From Astropecten irregularis (taxonomy: Eukaryota; Echinodermata; Asteroidea; Paxillosida; Astropectinidae), in the NCBI GenBank assembly GCA_963971285.1, contig OZ020258.1:10498614-10562613 (forward strand): a stretch of 64,000 nucleotides of DNA. The letters are read 5' to 3'. Every line of letters begins with the position of its first letter. Within the stretch, counting starts at the first letter, position 1. The translations under genes and the position numbers were made by a program. Positions 34,387 to 45,654 of this stretch are shown piece by piece. The notes under the pieces are model-generated. The model worked only from the letters and a program-made list of their open reading frames with translations, searched no databases and was not told the DNA's origin.

Positions 34387-34413
34387 CTCTGATCATGGGG
34401 GCCATGCTCTGAT
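34387..34413. repeat. Smallest micro-hairpin with 7-bp direct repeats (3)
   Basis: CTCTGAT is repeated exactly at 34387-34393 and 34407-34413 around only 13 bp: CATGGGGGCCATG. Confidence 0.75.
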
Positions 34414-34419
34414 GTTCTT

Positions 34420-34481
34420 TATGGAGGTATAGGTGGTAGGAAACCTATCCCGTTTCCTACCTCTCTCTTCCTCCCCCTATG
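34420..34481. repeat. Larger CATGGAGG-type hairpin
   Basis: Starts TATGGAGGTATAGG and ends TCCTCCCCCTATG, with a strong inner hairpin GGTAGGAAAC/GTTTCCTACC. No 7-bp flanking repeat is evident. It abuts the direct repeat of the next hairpin. Confidence 0.55.
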
Positions 34482-34525
34482 CTCTTACCATGGAGGTATC
34501 CCTCTTTATACCTCCATGCTCTAAC
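34482..34525. repeat. Micro-hairpin with 7-bp direct repeats (4)
   Basis: CTCTTAC (34482-34488) and CTCTAAC (34519-34525) flank a 30-bp hairpin from CATGGAGGTAT to ATACCTCCATG. Confidence 0.75.
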
Positions 34526-34615
34526 TGACCTTGACCAGTTACTGGGATCTAACTTTAATACTATAATATACTGGTCGATGCAACTACATGTACATTAAGA
34601 GTATCGAACTGGCCT

Positions 34616-34857
34616 GGGGCCAATAGAGCTGCTTAACAAACAACCAAAACTTGCTTAAGCACCAACAACCTTGGTAAATAAAATCAGTATGCTAGCCAAC
34701 ACTCCTATTGAATGTTCTACTCAGCAAATGGCCAAATAGTCAACCGCAGAAAACATCACACGGTAATTTGGTTGGTGAATTCTATTTGATCAAGGAAGAC
34801 TTTTTGCATGCTTTATAAGCAAATTGTTGTGCTTAAGCAGCTCTATGAAATTGGCCC
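34616..34857. mobile_element. GGGGCCAATTTCAT element, copy 3
   Basis: Ends GGGGCCAATAGAGCTGCTTA and TTAAGCAGCTCTATGAAATTGGCCC; the left end lost the TTTCA. CACACGGTAATTTGGTTGGTGAATTC matches the interior of the other copies. Confidence 0.8.
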
Positions 34858-35870
34858 TTGATGTATAAATGAAATAAATTTTAGTCATAAATTAATTCTA
34901 CTTAATTGAGAGAAGCTCATCTTCGATCCTGCCTGTATTTTACCAAGAAGACATAGAATTCCCCCAAATTTGGGCGATAAGTTGGCCATTTCCCCTTGAT
35001 CCAATGCAAAATGTGTTGATTGTTTGCTATGTATTCTGGCTTTCTATATTTTGTCAGAGAAATGCTCATTATATTGCTCTATGTTCAATTATTCACTCCA
35101 ACTCCCAAGCGCGTGTTCGGAGTAGCCACACTTACTTGTCCTCCCACTGCGTAATACCGTACTTAAAAATACTGTACTTAAAAACCTATGCGGACCCACT
35201 GCATAATTCTGTCACCTTTCAGGGCTAAAAGCGGGCAACGCCCCAATAATACTCATTCATTGCCCCTCCCACTCTTCGCTTCTTGTATAATATGACATGA
35301 CTCATCATCCACGTTTGCTTTTGTCCTGTCTTATATTTCACTGTGTACAACCTTCACACCAGGCCATTTGTGGTGCTGTTTATTATTATGGTGTGTGTAG
35401 ATTGTACACGTGCGTGTTTTCAGGCGATTACAGTCGCGTTGTTTTTGGCATGCAGAGCCTGATGGCTTGGTTATTAGGATCGAAACATTGTAAGTGACAT
35501 GTGTCATTATACGAGACAAATTTAATACAGGTATAGTAGTCAGCTCTTAGCGGCGGGCTTATCAGCAGACATACGAAATCATTCTCGTCAGGTTTCTAGT
35601 TTCCACAGAATTTTCTTTAGGATGGAATAAATTGAGGAGGACACGATCAGAGCAAAATGTGTTTTGTGCTGGAGAGTGTTTTCACCATTTTGTGCATGCA
35701 CTATGCAGCATGTTTGAGTTGGCCCTATGAGTACGAGTCGGTTCGGTTGTCTCCAATTAAGAGAAATTGCCCGATACCGTACATTTGTATTGTATTGATT
35801 AGTTGCGTTTCAAGCTTTGGGAAAGACAGTAACCCGATACCTCCTATAGTGTTAGTATTTTTCAGAGCAG
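34858..35870. other. Intergenic, no gene seen
   Basis: No repeat family or exon recognised. Confidence 0.4.
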
Positions 35871-35932
35871 GTTCGCCCATGGAGGATGGAAGGAGGAAGA
35901 CATGGACCTGTTTCCTTCCTCCATAATTCGCC
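35871..35932. repeat. Micro-hairpin with 7-bp direct repeats (5)
   Basis: GTTCGCC (35871-35877) and ATTCGCC (35926-35932) flank 48 bp from CATGGAGGATGGAAGGAGG to CCTTCCTCCAT; the arms are imperfect. Confidence 0.65.
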
Positions 35933-36624
35933 TGAATTCAAACACAAGGTCCTGTACCCATCCACCCATCCACATATCACTGGTACATGCCCGAAGTCAG
36001 GTGAAGTGCACAAGTTTTCAGTATGTGTGTGTTTTAATTGTTTACCCCCGCGGGGCGGTCGTATTTCACTTTAAGTGTTTGTGATTGAAAGTGGTTACAG
36101 GATGCGACTCGACGTCTAGCCCCCAGGCGTCTCTCCTCCTTGATAAACGCAGCTCGGTCGGGCCAATGACCTGGTGAACACCCACCCGACCACTGCAGCT
36201 ATAGTAGCGTTTATTATGATAAACAAACAATGCTACTTGTTTGGCTATGGAGGGCCAAATGGTGCAAAAATATCATTCAATCTTCTTGGAAGACGTTGTG
36301 ACCAGATTGTACCTTTCCTTGTGAACCCCCCCCCCCCCCGCCCCCAAATTGTTTCCAACGAATCAATCGCCAGTTGTGACTGTCAGTATATGAAATCGTT
36401 ATTATATGTGTTTGCTTGGTATAATTTGCTCCCCATAAGTGCTACCTGCCATCTTGGTTAATTTTGGCAAAAACTCGACCGAGCTGTAATGTTGCGGAAA
36501 ATAAGTCCTAAAAGACTTACACCTGTTTCTAAACATGACACAAACCTAAGGGTATGGAATATAATCATCAAATAACCACCATGGAAACTTATTGAAATCA
36601 GTGACAAATGAACAAAGATATTAT
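35933..36624. other. Intergenic, no gene seen
   Basis: A C14 run lies at 36326-36339. No gene or repeat family recognised. Confidence 0.4.
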
Positions 36625-36697
36625 TGACTGGAGCAGGATTAGAACCAGCGACCTCCAGAATACCGTACCGGCGCTCTTACCAACTGAACTATGTGTC
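36625..36697 (-). repeat. tRNA-like element, degraded
   Basis: On the minus strand it carries an A-box-like TAGTTCAGTTGG, a CTGGAGGTCG stretch and a B-box-like GGTTCTAATCC, ending TCCAGTCA. It matches the element at 40572 closely, but the acceptor stem no longer pairs and the anticodon arm is altered. The two copies suggest a dispersed tRNA-derived repeat, not a tRNA gene. Confidence 0.65.
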
Positions 36698-37530
36698 CCT
36701 AATAGTCAATTATCATTCGTTCGTTTGCCAGTCAGAAGCCATGAAACCACTCACATAATGGCAAGGATCATTGAAGAACGCACAGCAAAAGTTCCGGGAA
36801 GAACCGGTTTCTGGCATATTTTGAATCACACGACTGCATGCATCACATTAGTTATGACCAAAAACGTAAACCATAATATACAAACCCAAATTTATTGCAT
36901 TCTTGTCATTTGAAATATAATCCATTTGAATTTACTTTGATTACTTGATTTGTGTAAGGTCCCACTGAATGCTTCCACTGATTGATTCATTCCTTAAAAA
37001 GTATAGACCTACTTAGGTCATTTTATATCTGACATTCACCCATAAAGATGGCGTCCGTGGCAGCGCCCTCTTTGGATCAATTGTGAAAAGGGTACTACTC
37101 AAATACCTAGGCTGCAGTACCTTGCAGTGACAGGGGCATGTTAGTTGTTCTTCTAAGATGACACACCGTCATGACATCAGATCGAACCTAATCACCCATC
37201 AGCCTGGTGTCTGTCACTCCCCATCTCCTCAATCTCAAACCTCACCTTCCCCTCACCTACGAAGCTAGCCTCACCAAATAAAACTGACCGTCTGACCCAG
37301 GGCAAGCCTCTACCTTCTGTTATTACCCCCCAGTGGCCCCGTACGGACCGTCCAGAGGGAAGTTCAACCGATACGGTCGTCGGTTGAGTCGCCCGGAGTC
37401 ACCCTCAGACGGCCATCCAAAAGGACATTCCCCTTCATCTGTTTCCAATAACAATTTCTGTATGCACCGTTGGTTGACAAATTATACCTTTGAGCCAATT
37501 TCCGTGAAAAAAGACCCAGCGTCCACCAAC
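36698..37530. other. Intergenic, no gene seen
   Basis: Nothing recognised; a moderately C-rich stretch at 37200-37440. Confidence 0.4.
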
Positions 37531-37889
37531 TTAAAGGTAGTATCATACTTTGGTAAGAAACCAAAACAGAAATTTTCACAGATTTCACATACTTACAGGG
37601 TATGAAGATGGTGGTGGTAGATACATACCGTTAATTTCTTTCTGCCTGAAATTGTGTATTTATCCAGAAATAAGTAAAACAACGACCGAAAATCTTTTTG
37701 ATCATCTTTTAAAAGATCAATAATAAAAGAGAAAGGACTTAAGAAATACTATGGCCGTTTTTTCTCAAAAAGTTGGCACCGTATGGGACTGAAATTTTCA
37801 CACATTACTTTGACTGTATCTTCCTGGATATATTTTGCCCATGAATCTGTATTTCATTGACACAAACCAAAGTATGATACTACCTTTAA
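37531..37889 (+). mobile_element. TTAA element, type A
   Basis: TTAA at both ends, with near-perfect 22-bp inverted repeats (AAAGGTAGTATCATACTTTG / CAAAGTATGATACTACCTTT). It lacks a few bases around CACTGTTTTC. Confidence 0.9.
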
Positions 37890-39059
37890 TACGAAGTGAT
37901 GACTAACTGTTTGACAATAACAACATCTTATAACCTGGACTCCTGATGTCACAAAATAATCTTAACCAATGTCACAAAAATCGAACACCGAGTAATGATT
38001 AGGCCTGTCATCACTGAGATAGATCATCTTTTATTATTTCTTTCAAATTTCACGTGCTCTTACAAGCACTGAATACAGTGCTCATTCACGTCGGTGAAGG
38101 GCAAGTCTAATTTGCATATTATCTTTTTCCCGACCAAAATCATTTAATATTCATACTTTCAAATTGTTATAATATTGATAGATCTTTTTGTGAATAGCCC
38201 GTCTATGGGATTCTGTGTATGATAATGTTTTATAGGGTCTTTCTCAGAGGCTAAATGACATTTAGCGTAACTGGAAAGTTGACCAATTTGGCCATTAATC
38301 TCATTATATAGGATAATCACTATGCCACACCCCATTAGAGTCCACAGTACGCCTACTATTGTAACAGTACAACATATGCCTGTGCCTGTACATTTTTGCC
38401 ACACCAATAGACAAATTCTTCACATACTGAGTCCATGGACGTGCAAAGCTTGCTTTTATGTTCTGACATACATTGGTTGTCAATGAAAATTTCATTGACT
38501 TGAGTTACGCAAGAGTAAAGCAGGTGTCTTCATGGGTTTGTCTCTCATTGCAGATAACGTGTTGTGGAAATTGTATGGCTTAAACGACTGATATATTGAA
38601 GCACGAGTGTAAGACTTTCAACTTCTCCAATTTACGAAAATTTAGACCGAAGTTCCTTCCATTCAGACACGTTGTAGCTATAACACAGGTCTGCAAGTGG
38701 CGTCCAGATTTAAAAGTCCAAGAAGGAAGAAGGGATAAGAATGAGGCTGGAACAGTCTAATCTTTCGAACTAATCTGTCTGGATAAGCCAACGTGTGGAT
38801 TACTAGACTACAAGGCAGGTTCATCTCCAATCTTGGTTCGACCCTGGTTTGACGGCGACAGGTCATATTATAGGTTCAGCGAGCTTGAATTACCAAACTA
38901 TTGGACATATCTCCTGAAATCTGAGACAAATTCTATGATGGGTTATGATTGTACTAGACGTCAACGAGCAGTTTAAGCTGGACAGGCCGGTGGCACCTGG
39001 CCACCCCTTCCCTCTTCGCCCTCTCTGCGATGCCACGTGAGTTTGATCATGGCTTTATA
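37890..39059. other. Intergenic, no gene seen
   Basis: No repeat family or exon recognised. Confidence 0.4.
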
Positions 39060-39098
39060 CTTCAACCATGGAGGAAGTTCTTTCCTCCATGCTTCAAC
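39060..39098. repeat. Micro-hairpin with 7-bp direct repeats (6)
   Basis: CTTCAAC is repeated exactly at 39060-39066 and 39092-39098 around 25 bp: CATGGAGGAAG, TTC loop, TTTCCTCCATG. Confidence 0.82.
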
Positions 39099-39204
39099 CA
39101 AAGAGCTAGCCATTTCCATCGACATGAATCAAGCACTGAAGCCGTTCCGTCTCCCCGACTTACTGAAATGCTTCAGTGACTTCCAGACTAATCGCTAAAT
39201 CTTA

Positions 39205-39464
39205 ACCCTAACCCTCCTCAATCCTCCAAAATCCTTCTGGTGTTTTGGAGGATTTCGGAGGATTCAGGATATAATGTCATTTTCAAGTGAGGACCACTTG
39301 AGGAGTTGCAAGGATTCAGGATAAACGCATTTTTTTTTTAGGTATGGCCACCGAAGGATTTTGAAGGATTCAGGATTCAGGGTCCTCTCATTTTGAGTAT
39401 AAGTGAGATCACTGGAGGACTGTGGAGGATTCAGGATGAACGCAGTTTTTAAAGTGTGACCATT
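39205..39464 (+). repeat. GAGGATTCAGGAT degenerate tandem repeat
   Basis: The word (G/A)AGGATTCAGGAT recurs at 39258, 39310, 39366 and 39424, about every 52-58 bp, with ATAAACGCATTTTT and GTGACCA sharing positions between units. It runs directly into a truncated TTAA element. Confidence 0.75.
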
Positions 39465-39754
39465 GAAGATGGTGGTGGTAGAAACATACCGTTAATTTAT
39501 TTCCGCCTGAAATGGTGTATTTATCCAGAAATTAGTAAAACAACGACCGAAAATCTGTTTGATCTTTTAAAAGATAAAAAATAAAAGAGAAAAGACTTAA
39601 GAAATAATGTGGTCCCTTTTCACTGTTTTCTCAAAAAGTGGGCACCGTATGGGACTGAAACTTTCACAGATGCCTGTTATTGTATCCTCCTTGATAATTT
39701 TGCCCATGAATCTGTATTTCTTTGACAAAAACCAAAGTATAATATTACCTTTAA
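39465..39754 (+). mobile_element. TTAA element, type A, left end missing
   Basis: Starts at GAAGATGGTGGTGGTAG inside the element and ends CAAAGTATAATATTACCTTTAA. It is the last copy before a long stretch without this family. Confidence 0.82.
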
Positions 39755-40571
39755 ACTAGGCTACTCGGGCTCGACTTGTTTTTACAAAAGACATGTTCGG
39801 TATAAAAAATCATGCACGAGGTTTACAGCCGGTGTAATAATGTAGATTAGATAACAGATCAAAAACAGTTTCTCAAATTATTGTCGAATTTTGGTGTTTA
39901 CTTGAGGGAATCGTTCGTTTGGAACAACACAATTTTCCTTGATTATTATTCGAAGTGAAGAGTGAAATAAAAGAACCACTGTCATGATCTCTGTGATGAC
40001 CAGCAGGTCCACAGCGGCCAGAGTCTGACCACGGTCAAACCGAATAATAATGCCAGTCCATCACCGAGGTACCGCTGGGGATGCCTCGTTAATAGATTCC
40101 TATGACACGGTCCCAAGAGACTGACCAAAAACAAAATCCAGTTTGGCAGGTATCAACTATAGCTCTACCTCCAACAAGCCAGCTCTGTAGAAGTTATGGG
40201 ACGAGTGTTACTTCTCTAAACTGCGAAGCGCAATATGACCGTAATGAGAAGTATCCGGTCATTTTCTTAACTGGACAAGCAGACAGGTATATACGGCATA
40301 TCTGGGGCAGTGACGGTCATTGACTTGTCTCCTGTATTTTTTTCTTTCTTCTTTTTCTCTGTTATAGTTTGTCTCATCGGGTGATGTCGGTCCTCCAGCG
40401 GCCATCTTGCTATTATGGAAACCAGAACGAGGCTTGAGATGAAGACTATAACGATGATCACGTGACGCTATGCTATGGGTGCAGGTAAGTCAAGTTTACA
40501 TTAACAATTATCTTTAACAACCCTAAACGAATAAAGATAATTGACTCATCTGGGTCACCACCAACGTATAG
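39755..40571. other. Intergenic, no gene seen
   Basis: Nothing recognised up to the tRNA-like element. Confidence 0.4.
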
Positions 40572-40642
40572 GGCTGGATGGCTCAGTTGGTAGAGCGCCA
40601 GTATGGTACTGGAGGTCGCCGGTTCGAATCCCGCTCCAGTCA
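40572..40642 (+). repeat. tRNA-like element with intact Pol III boxes
   Basis: 71 nt. Acceptor GGCTGGA pairs fully with TCCAGTC, discriminator A. A box TGGCTCAGTTGG and B box GGTTCGAATCC are exact. The anticodon loop would be TATGGTA, giving TGG (Pro) but with A in place of the invariant T33, and only four stem pairs form. A T5 run follows at 40644-40648. It could be transcribed, but it is probably not a working tRNA; a close relative lies at 36625. Confidence 0.7.
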
Positions 40643-42186
40643 ATTTTTCTTTGTTCACTTTTCAATAACCCTAAATTCAGAAATATTCAAAAGACATTGC
40701 AAATAAAAATCACTAGCAAAAAAGGCAGAAATTAATATCGCGACCCAACTATAAAGTTAAAGTTGAAGCAGGTCGGAATTACTTTCATTAACTGCGTCTT
40801 CAAGGGATGGGAATGGGGTACATCTCTTGTGGCAGTTAGTCCGGCATTTGAGAGCACTCACTACTACTATACTAGATAGTATTGTGTTGAACGTTAGTCA
40901 AGTCGTAAAAGGATTCCGGCGGTTTTTTTTTCATCATGAGCCCTATGATAAAATGTCACCGGTCAGTCTTAGAACGATGTTTTTGTTTTGCTTCGGCACA
41001 AACAAAAATCAACATTTTGTGAATCAATATATCGTGAAGTGAATGGTTGGAATGTCTGGTGCGAGTGGCACACATCCGACCCATGTCTCCTGTGTATTCG
41101 TGGCATGATTTTATCATACCAAGCGCGGTTATAACCAGGTTGTCGTTAAACGGCACAGTGAGTGACCTCTTTACCAGTCCAACGCCGACTGGGATATTAA
41201 GCTACATGACCCCTTCCGTCAACGCCGTAGTCCACTGGGGCCACGGACGGGCAGGAAGTGCCTGCCTCCTCATCACCGTCAACCCTGGGTGTGTGATGGA
41301 GAGCGGAGACTTCTCGTCATCGCTCGGTGCCAAGTGACTGCGTCAATTCACGGCGCACTTTTCTTCACCCCCCCCCCCCCCCCCCCCCTTGCTCACCCAT
41401 CCCCCGCCAGTCCATGGCCATACGGTCGTTATTCCACACTCGCTCCCCTCCACTTCTTCCGCTCATTTCCTTTTCTCTCTCTAATTTTTAAACACCTGGG
41501 AGTTGGAGGGGCCGGTGCCGCCGCGCTGCCCGGTGCCGTGCCCCCGTCTCGACGCGCTTCGCCCCGCCGGTGCCCACTCGGATCATCTCTTCGCAGTCGT
41601 AAAAACTTCCTCCAGTCGGAAGTAGCGGTCAAAAACCGCAAACGACATAGCCAGAAAAACAAATCGTCCGGTTTTATACCGATGAATTCATTGCGACGTT
41701 ATAACACTTGTTTTCGTCAAGTTCGGCCAGGCGGGATGATGAACCGGTTTGCATCCGGCCTTTCTGTTTAAGGACATTTATAGTTAACTCTCTCGTGACG
41801 ACAGCCAGGAATAGTTTCATTGGAATTGCTAGTGACACCGCTAAACGCTCCAGGCGGTATTATGGTCCGGAGTAACCCCTCCAAAAATTGCTCTCCGATG
41901 CATCGTCTGAGGGAAACAAAACTTAGAGAAAGAAAACCACTCATCATCGCTTCTGACGAAATGGGTTTTTCTATTTTTAACCGGTTCAGCTCTGAGACTG
42001 GAGTTTGACAGGATCGAAGCTGACATGGTAGACCAGAAATGATTCGCTCCGGTTTCAGAATTTCAAGTTTACGGTGACAGAACCCAGGGCGGATTTGGGG
42101 CTCGACATTGTAACGCCCCTCCGTAATGCGTTTCGGAATTCGAAATGTTGTTTTTTTAGTTTTGGCCAGATCGCAGCGCTGACAAA
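40643..42186. other. Intergenic, CG-rich block
   Basis: 41150-42000 is CG-rich and may be a CpG-island promoter or UTR. A C21 run lies at 41368-41388. Open frames here (such as 41289-41771) show low-complexity Pro/Arg content only. Confidence 0.4.
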
Positions 42187-42395
42187 GGGCGTTTACGAAA
42201 CGGAGGCTCAGGCTCAGACTCAGGCTCCAGCTCTGACATCCATATGCTGAAAATATAGGTTTTACTTTTTTTCTTAGTGAAGCTGAAGCTCTGTGTTAAT
42301 TCCCTTTTCAAATTAGAGAATCTACTTCCGAACCGCAGCCAAAAGCCTCTATTTTGATACCCGTTATTTCAGAATGGATTCAAGAAATGGGGCAT
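42187..42395. mobile_element. GGCGTTTACGAAACGGAGG element, right end missing
   Basis: GGGCGTTTACGAAACGGAGG starts the element. The interior aligns with the complete copy at 55844 (CTCTGACATC, CCGCAGCCAAAAGCCTC, CCCGTTATTTCAGAATGGA). The right inverted repeat is absent. Confidence 0.75.
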
Positions 42396-42929
42396 GAAAC
42401 CCCAAATACATTTTTTCACCATCTGGGAAGATCTGAAAGCTTATCATTGTAGCCTCTTGAGGGCGCTTTTTCGAGGGTTATCTTTGGGATGACAATAACT
42501 CAAGATAATTATACTTTATGAAACCTACAACGAAGTACATTAGCGTTGATCTCCGTAAATAGTGATTAGCGATTCTTAGGAAAGTTGCATCCGACTATTT
42601 TAAAATTTTGATCATGCATTTTGAATAAGCTGATACTTTCGTGTATTAATCTGTATGGTAGGTCCCTCTTTCCTCTGCTTTTTGAAAAAAAAGTGCGCTC
42701 ACCCCGTCAAAATCCTTGGCTTAATTTATTACCGTACCAGGCATTGTTTAGCCACAAAGCCTGTGTGGTTACATCATGTGATTCCATCATTTTTATTGTT
42801 GATCAAATCTGGTTCTGGGAAAAACCGGTGCTCCGGATGGTACTTGGATAAAATAATGACAAAAAGTTATTGCTGTACAATGGTTTGTACTTTGTCGAAG
42901 GACGCAGTCAAATTTCGAGTTAGCTGGAC
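42396..42929. other. Intergenic, no gene seen
   Basis: Nothing recognised. Confidence 0.4.
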
Positions 42930-43810
42930 AAGCTTGGACTGGGTCCAAAACATCGGGACTAGTTTTGCGCACTGTGGGCACTGGGCCGACTATCAAAATG
43001 ACGGGAGGTTCGATGACCCAGCTTGGTCCATGTCCAAAAATGTCACAGAGATACTGCAGGGAGTGCTATTTCGAGAGGGCACAAGGATGTAGAGACCATC
43101 ATTGTAATTCAGTTGGGGCTTCAGTCGAACAGCTGTGCACCACAGTTGGGCTGCTTTGCCCAAAGACTGGGGCCATTGGGATACTGCGCGCGTTGTGTTG
43201 GATTTTGAAGGGGACGTGACTTTGAGCTCAGACACTCTAACTTTATTATTACGCTTGATGGCCCAACTTGTTGGTCCAAGTCCAAAGACTGTGCTATAGG
43301 GACGTTACACGGTGTTGGATTTTGAAGGGCACGGGACTATTGAGCTTAGGTACTTTAACTTTATATTGGGCTTGATGGCCCAACTTGTTGGTCCAAGTCC
43401 AAAGACTGTGCTATAGGGACGTTACACGGTGTTGGATTTTGAAGGGCACGGGACTATTGAGCCCAGGCACTTAAAATTTATATTGGGATTGATGGCCCAA
43501 CTTGTTGGTCCAAGTCCAAAAACTGTGCTATAGGGACGTTACACGGTGTTGGATTTTGAAGGGCACGGGACTATTGAGCCCAGGTACTTTAACTTTATAT
43601 TGGGCTTGATGGCCTAATTTGTTGGTCCAAGTCCAAAGACTGTGCTATAGGGACGTTACACGGTGTTGGATTTTGAAGGGCACGGGACTATTGAGCCCAG
43701 GTACTTTAACTTTATATTGGGATTGATGGCCCAACTTGTTAGTCGAAGTCCAAAGACCGTGCTATAGAGATGCTACACAGAGTTCGATTTTGAAGGGCAG
43801 GAATGTAAAC
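42930..43810 (+). repeat. 117-bp satellite array
   Basis: (C/A)TTGATGGCC starts at 43254, 43371, 43488, 43605 and 43722: exactly 117 bp apart. The unit holds GTTGGTCCAAGTCCAAAG, TAGGGACGTTACACGGTG and GAAGGGCACGGGACTATTG. Central units are nearly identical; units to the left (42930-43250) and the last one are diverged. Open frames through it are translations of the repeat. Confidence 0.95.
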
Positions 43811-43898
43811 CCCATCCAAGAGCAAACATTAATCAAGCAAACCAATTTCCATGAAGATCGATCCCTGCTTTCTGTGTTGGAAAAAGTTGCACCTTTGA

Positions 43899-43917
43899 TG
43901 ACGTCATGATGACGTCA
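43899..43917. promoter_or_regulatory. Paired CRE motifs
   Basis: TGACGTCA occurs at 43899-43906 and 43910-43917, 11 bp centre to centre, about one DNA turn. TGACGTCA is the full CREB/ATF site. It lies just right of the 117-bp array. No gene start was identified. Confidence 0.5.
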
Positions 43918-45654
43918 ATCATCAATTAATAAACTGACATGTTTTCTCCCGTAGAGGTTGCATACTGACTGTAATATTCTATCGGCTGACAAAATTGTTG
44001 TTGTATCTTGATATGGCTTGAACAGAGAGGACATTTCAAGTGGAGGTAGCTTCCTAGCTCCATGGAGTAACGGTCTTCCTTATTCCTGAAATCACATTAG
44101 CTTGTCGTCCTCTCCCCGCCCCCCGTCCCCGTCCCCAACCCCGCCCCCAAAATTTGTAATGCGTGGCGCCACCTCTCTTCAATTTGTATGCTCAGTCAGG
44201 GTAGTCAGACTTAGGGCCCCAGAGGAAAAAAAAAATCACCTTAACAAATAGTCGAGATGTGCGTCGATGTAGGGTAGAGAAATCTAATCCCTTTTATTTC
44301 TACCGCCTAATATAATTACTGAAATTAAAAAAGGTTTACTTGTGGACTTAAATCAAGAGTATAATGTAATCATCGTAGGAGGCTGAGGCCTTGCGAAACA
44401 TTATTTTCAGCTCGTTCAATGAACTCAGCTTTCAGAGCCTGCCGCTCGGTCGGTCGGTCGCTGGAGTCCCTGGAGTCCCTGATTACATATCGCGCGATAA
44501 TACTTGGCGTTGATATTAGGGACTGCGAAGTGATCGGCCTCGGGCTATGTCGAGTGGTTTGATCGCTCGTTCGTTCCCTCCTCATCCCTGCCTTGCTTTC
44601 CCCCTTCTTCTTCTTTTTTTTTACCGAGGTCCTATGAATATAATCCAGTCATCCCATTTTAATAACATTCGAGCCCCCGGTGTCATCTTCAGCATGAAGT
44701 GGCGCGCCGTTCTTAGCCCGTGCGCCGCCTTGTGACCTCGGCGCGCCATCGTCTCACCGCACCTCAGTCCCGCTCCGAACGATTGTGTTTTCTTTCTCTG
44801 GAACGGGCCGAGGCAAGCGCCACGGTTTGGGACGACAACATACACTCAACAACACCGGTGGCACCGGTCTTCTTCGACCCGGCGACATCTCCCTTGTTGT
44901 ATCCTCATCGTATATTGGAGATTAGCCGAGGGGCTTCAATTAATCATCTTCATCATCATCATCCTTCGCGTCTTCAAGATGTGTGTGTGGCTTCTCAACG
45001 CCCGATTGAAGATTCTTTGCACAGTTCATTTCAGCGCCTCTCATGGTGTGTGCTTTTTTTATTCACGGCCGTTATTTATTGCATCTCGCGCTCAGACGCC
45101 AAAGAGACCACACTTTCTTTGTACAGGGGATTTTTGTTGTTAGACATTCATTTTGAACTCCCCAATTCCCTGTATAATTTGTGCTCTTCGCATCAGATCC
45201 ATATACAGTGACATAGATCTAGTCTTGGTGGCTCTCGTGTCTCCCCCTTCGTCCCATTGCCACGGGCAATTTTTTGGGAGGGCAAGAAGTTATTTTTATC
45301 CGGGTGATGGAGCCGGTATATATAGTTTGGCCATGACTAAGCCCCACTTCACCAGAGGGAGTGTTTAGCCGATGAAAGGGAGGAACAGGGCCAGGTATTA
45401 GGGCTTCGTCGGATGTTTTCGAGTGCCGTGTCTTGTTCCTCGACGCGAGAGTTATTAAACTATTTAATGATGACCGATGGCGGTGTTTTGGGGCTGGCAA
45501 CATTCTGGATTGTCTCAATGTTCAATGTTGTCGCTCCTTCAAGCTTGTTCAACTGCTGTCATTATTGGATGATGGGAAGGGAGGGTATTCCTGGTAGGTT
45601 TAGGCACAAAGCGTATTAGGAGAATGTATATTAAATAGCTGCATTTATTCCTCC
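43918..45654. other. Intergenic, CG-rich block
   Basis: 44400-44900 is rich in CG and pyrimidines, with GGCGCGCC twice (44702, 44740). It may be promoter or UTR. The 163-codon frame 44720-45211 has no recognisable domain. Confidence 0.4.
44039..44064. repeat. CATGGAGG-type hairpin without clear flanking repeat
   Basis: AGTGGAGGTAGCTTCCTAGC followed by TCCATG forms a hairpin like the other micro-hairpins. The left end is altered (AGTGG for CATGG) and no 7-bp repeat is visible. Confidence 0.5.

Noticed and set aside
40473..40658. Minus-strand frame containing GAGFEPATS
   Set aside because: It is the antisense of the tRNA-like element; this peptide is a known by-product of translating tRNA-like DNA.
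41289..41771. 160-codon frame in a CG-rich block
   Set aside because: It runs through a C21 tract and shows only low-complexity Pro/Ala/Arg content. The CG composition alone keeps it open.
44720..45211. 163-codon frame in a CG-rich block
   Set aside because: No domain, no conserved motif, and pyrimidine-rich composition explains the length.
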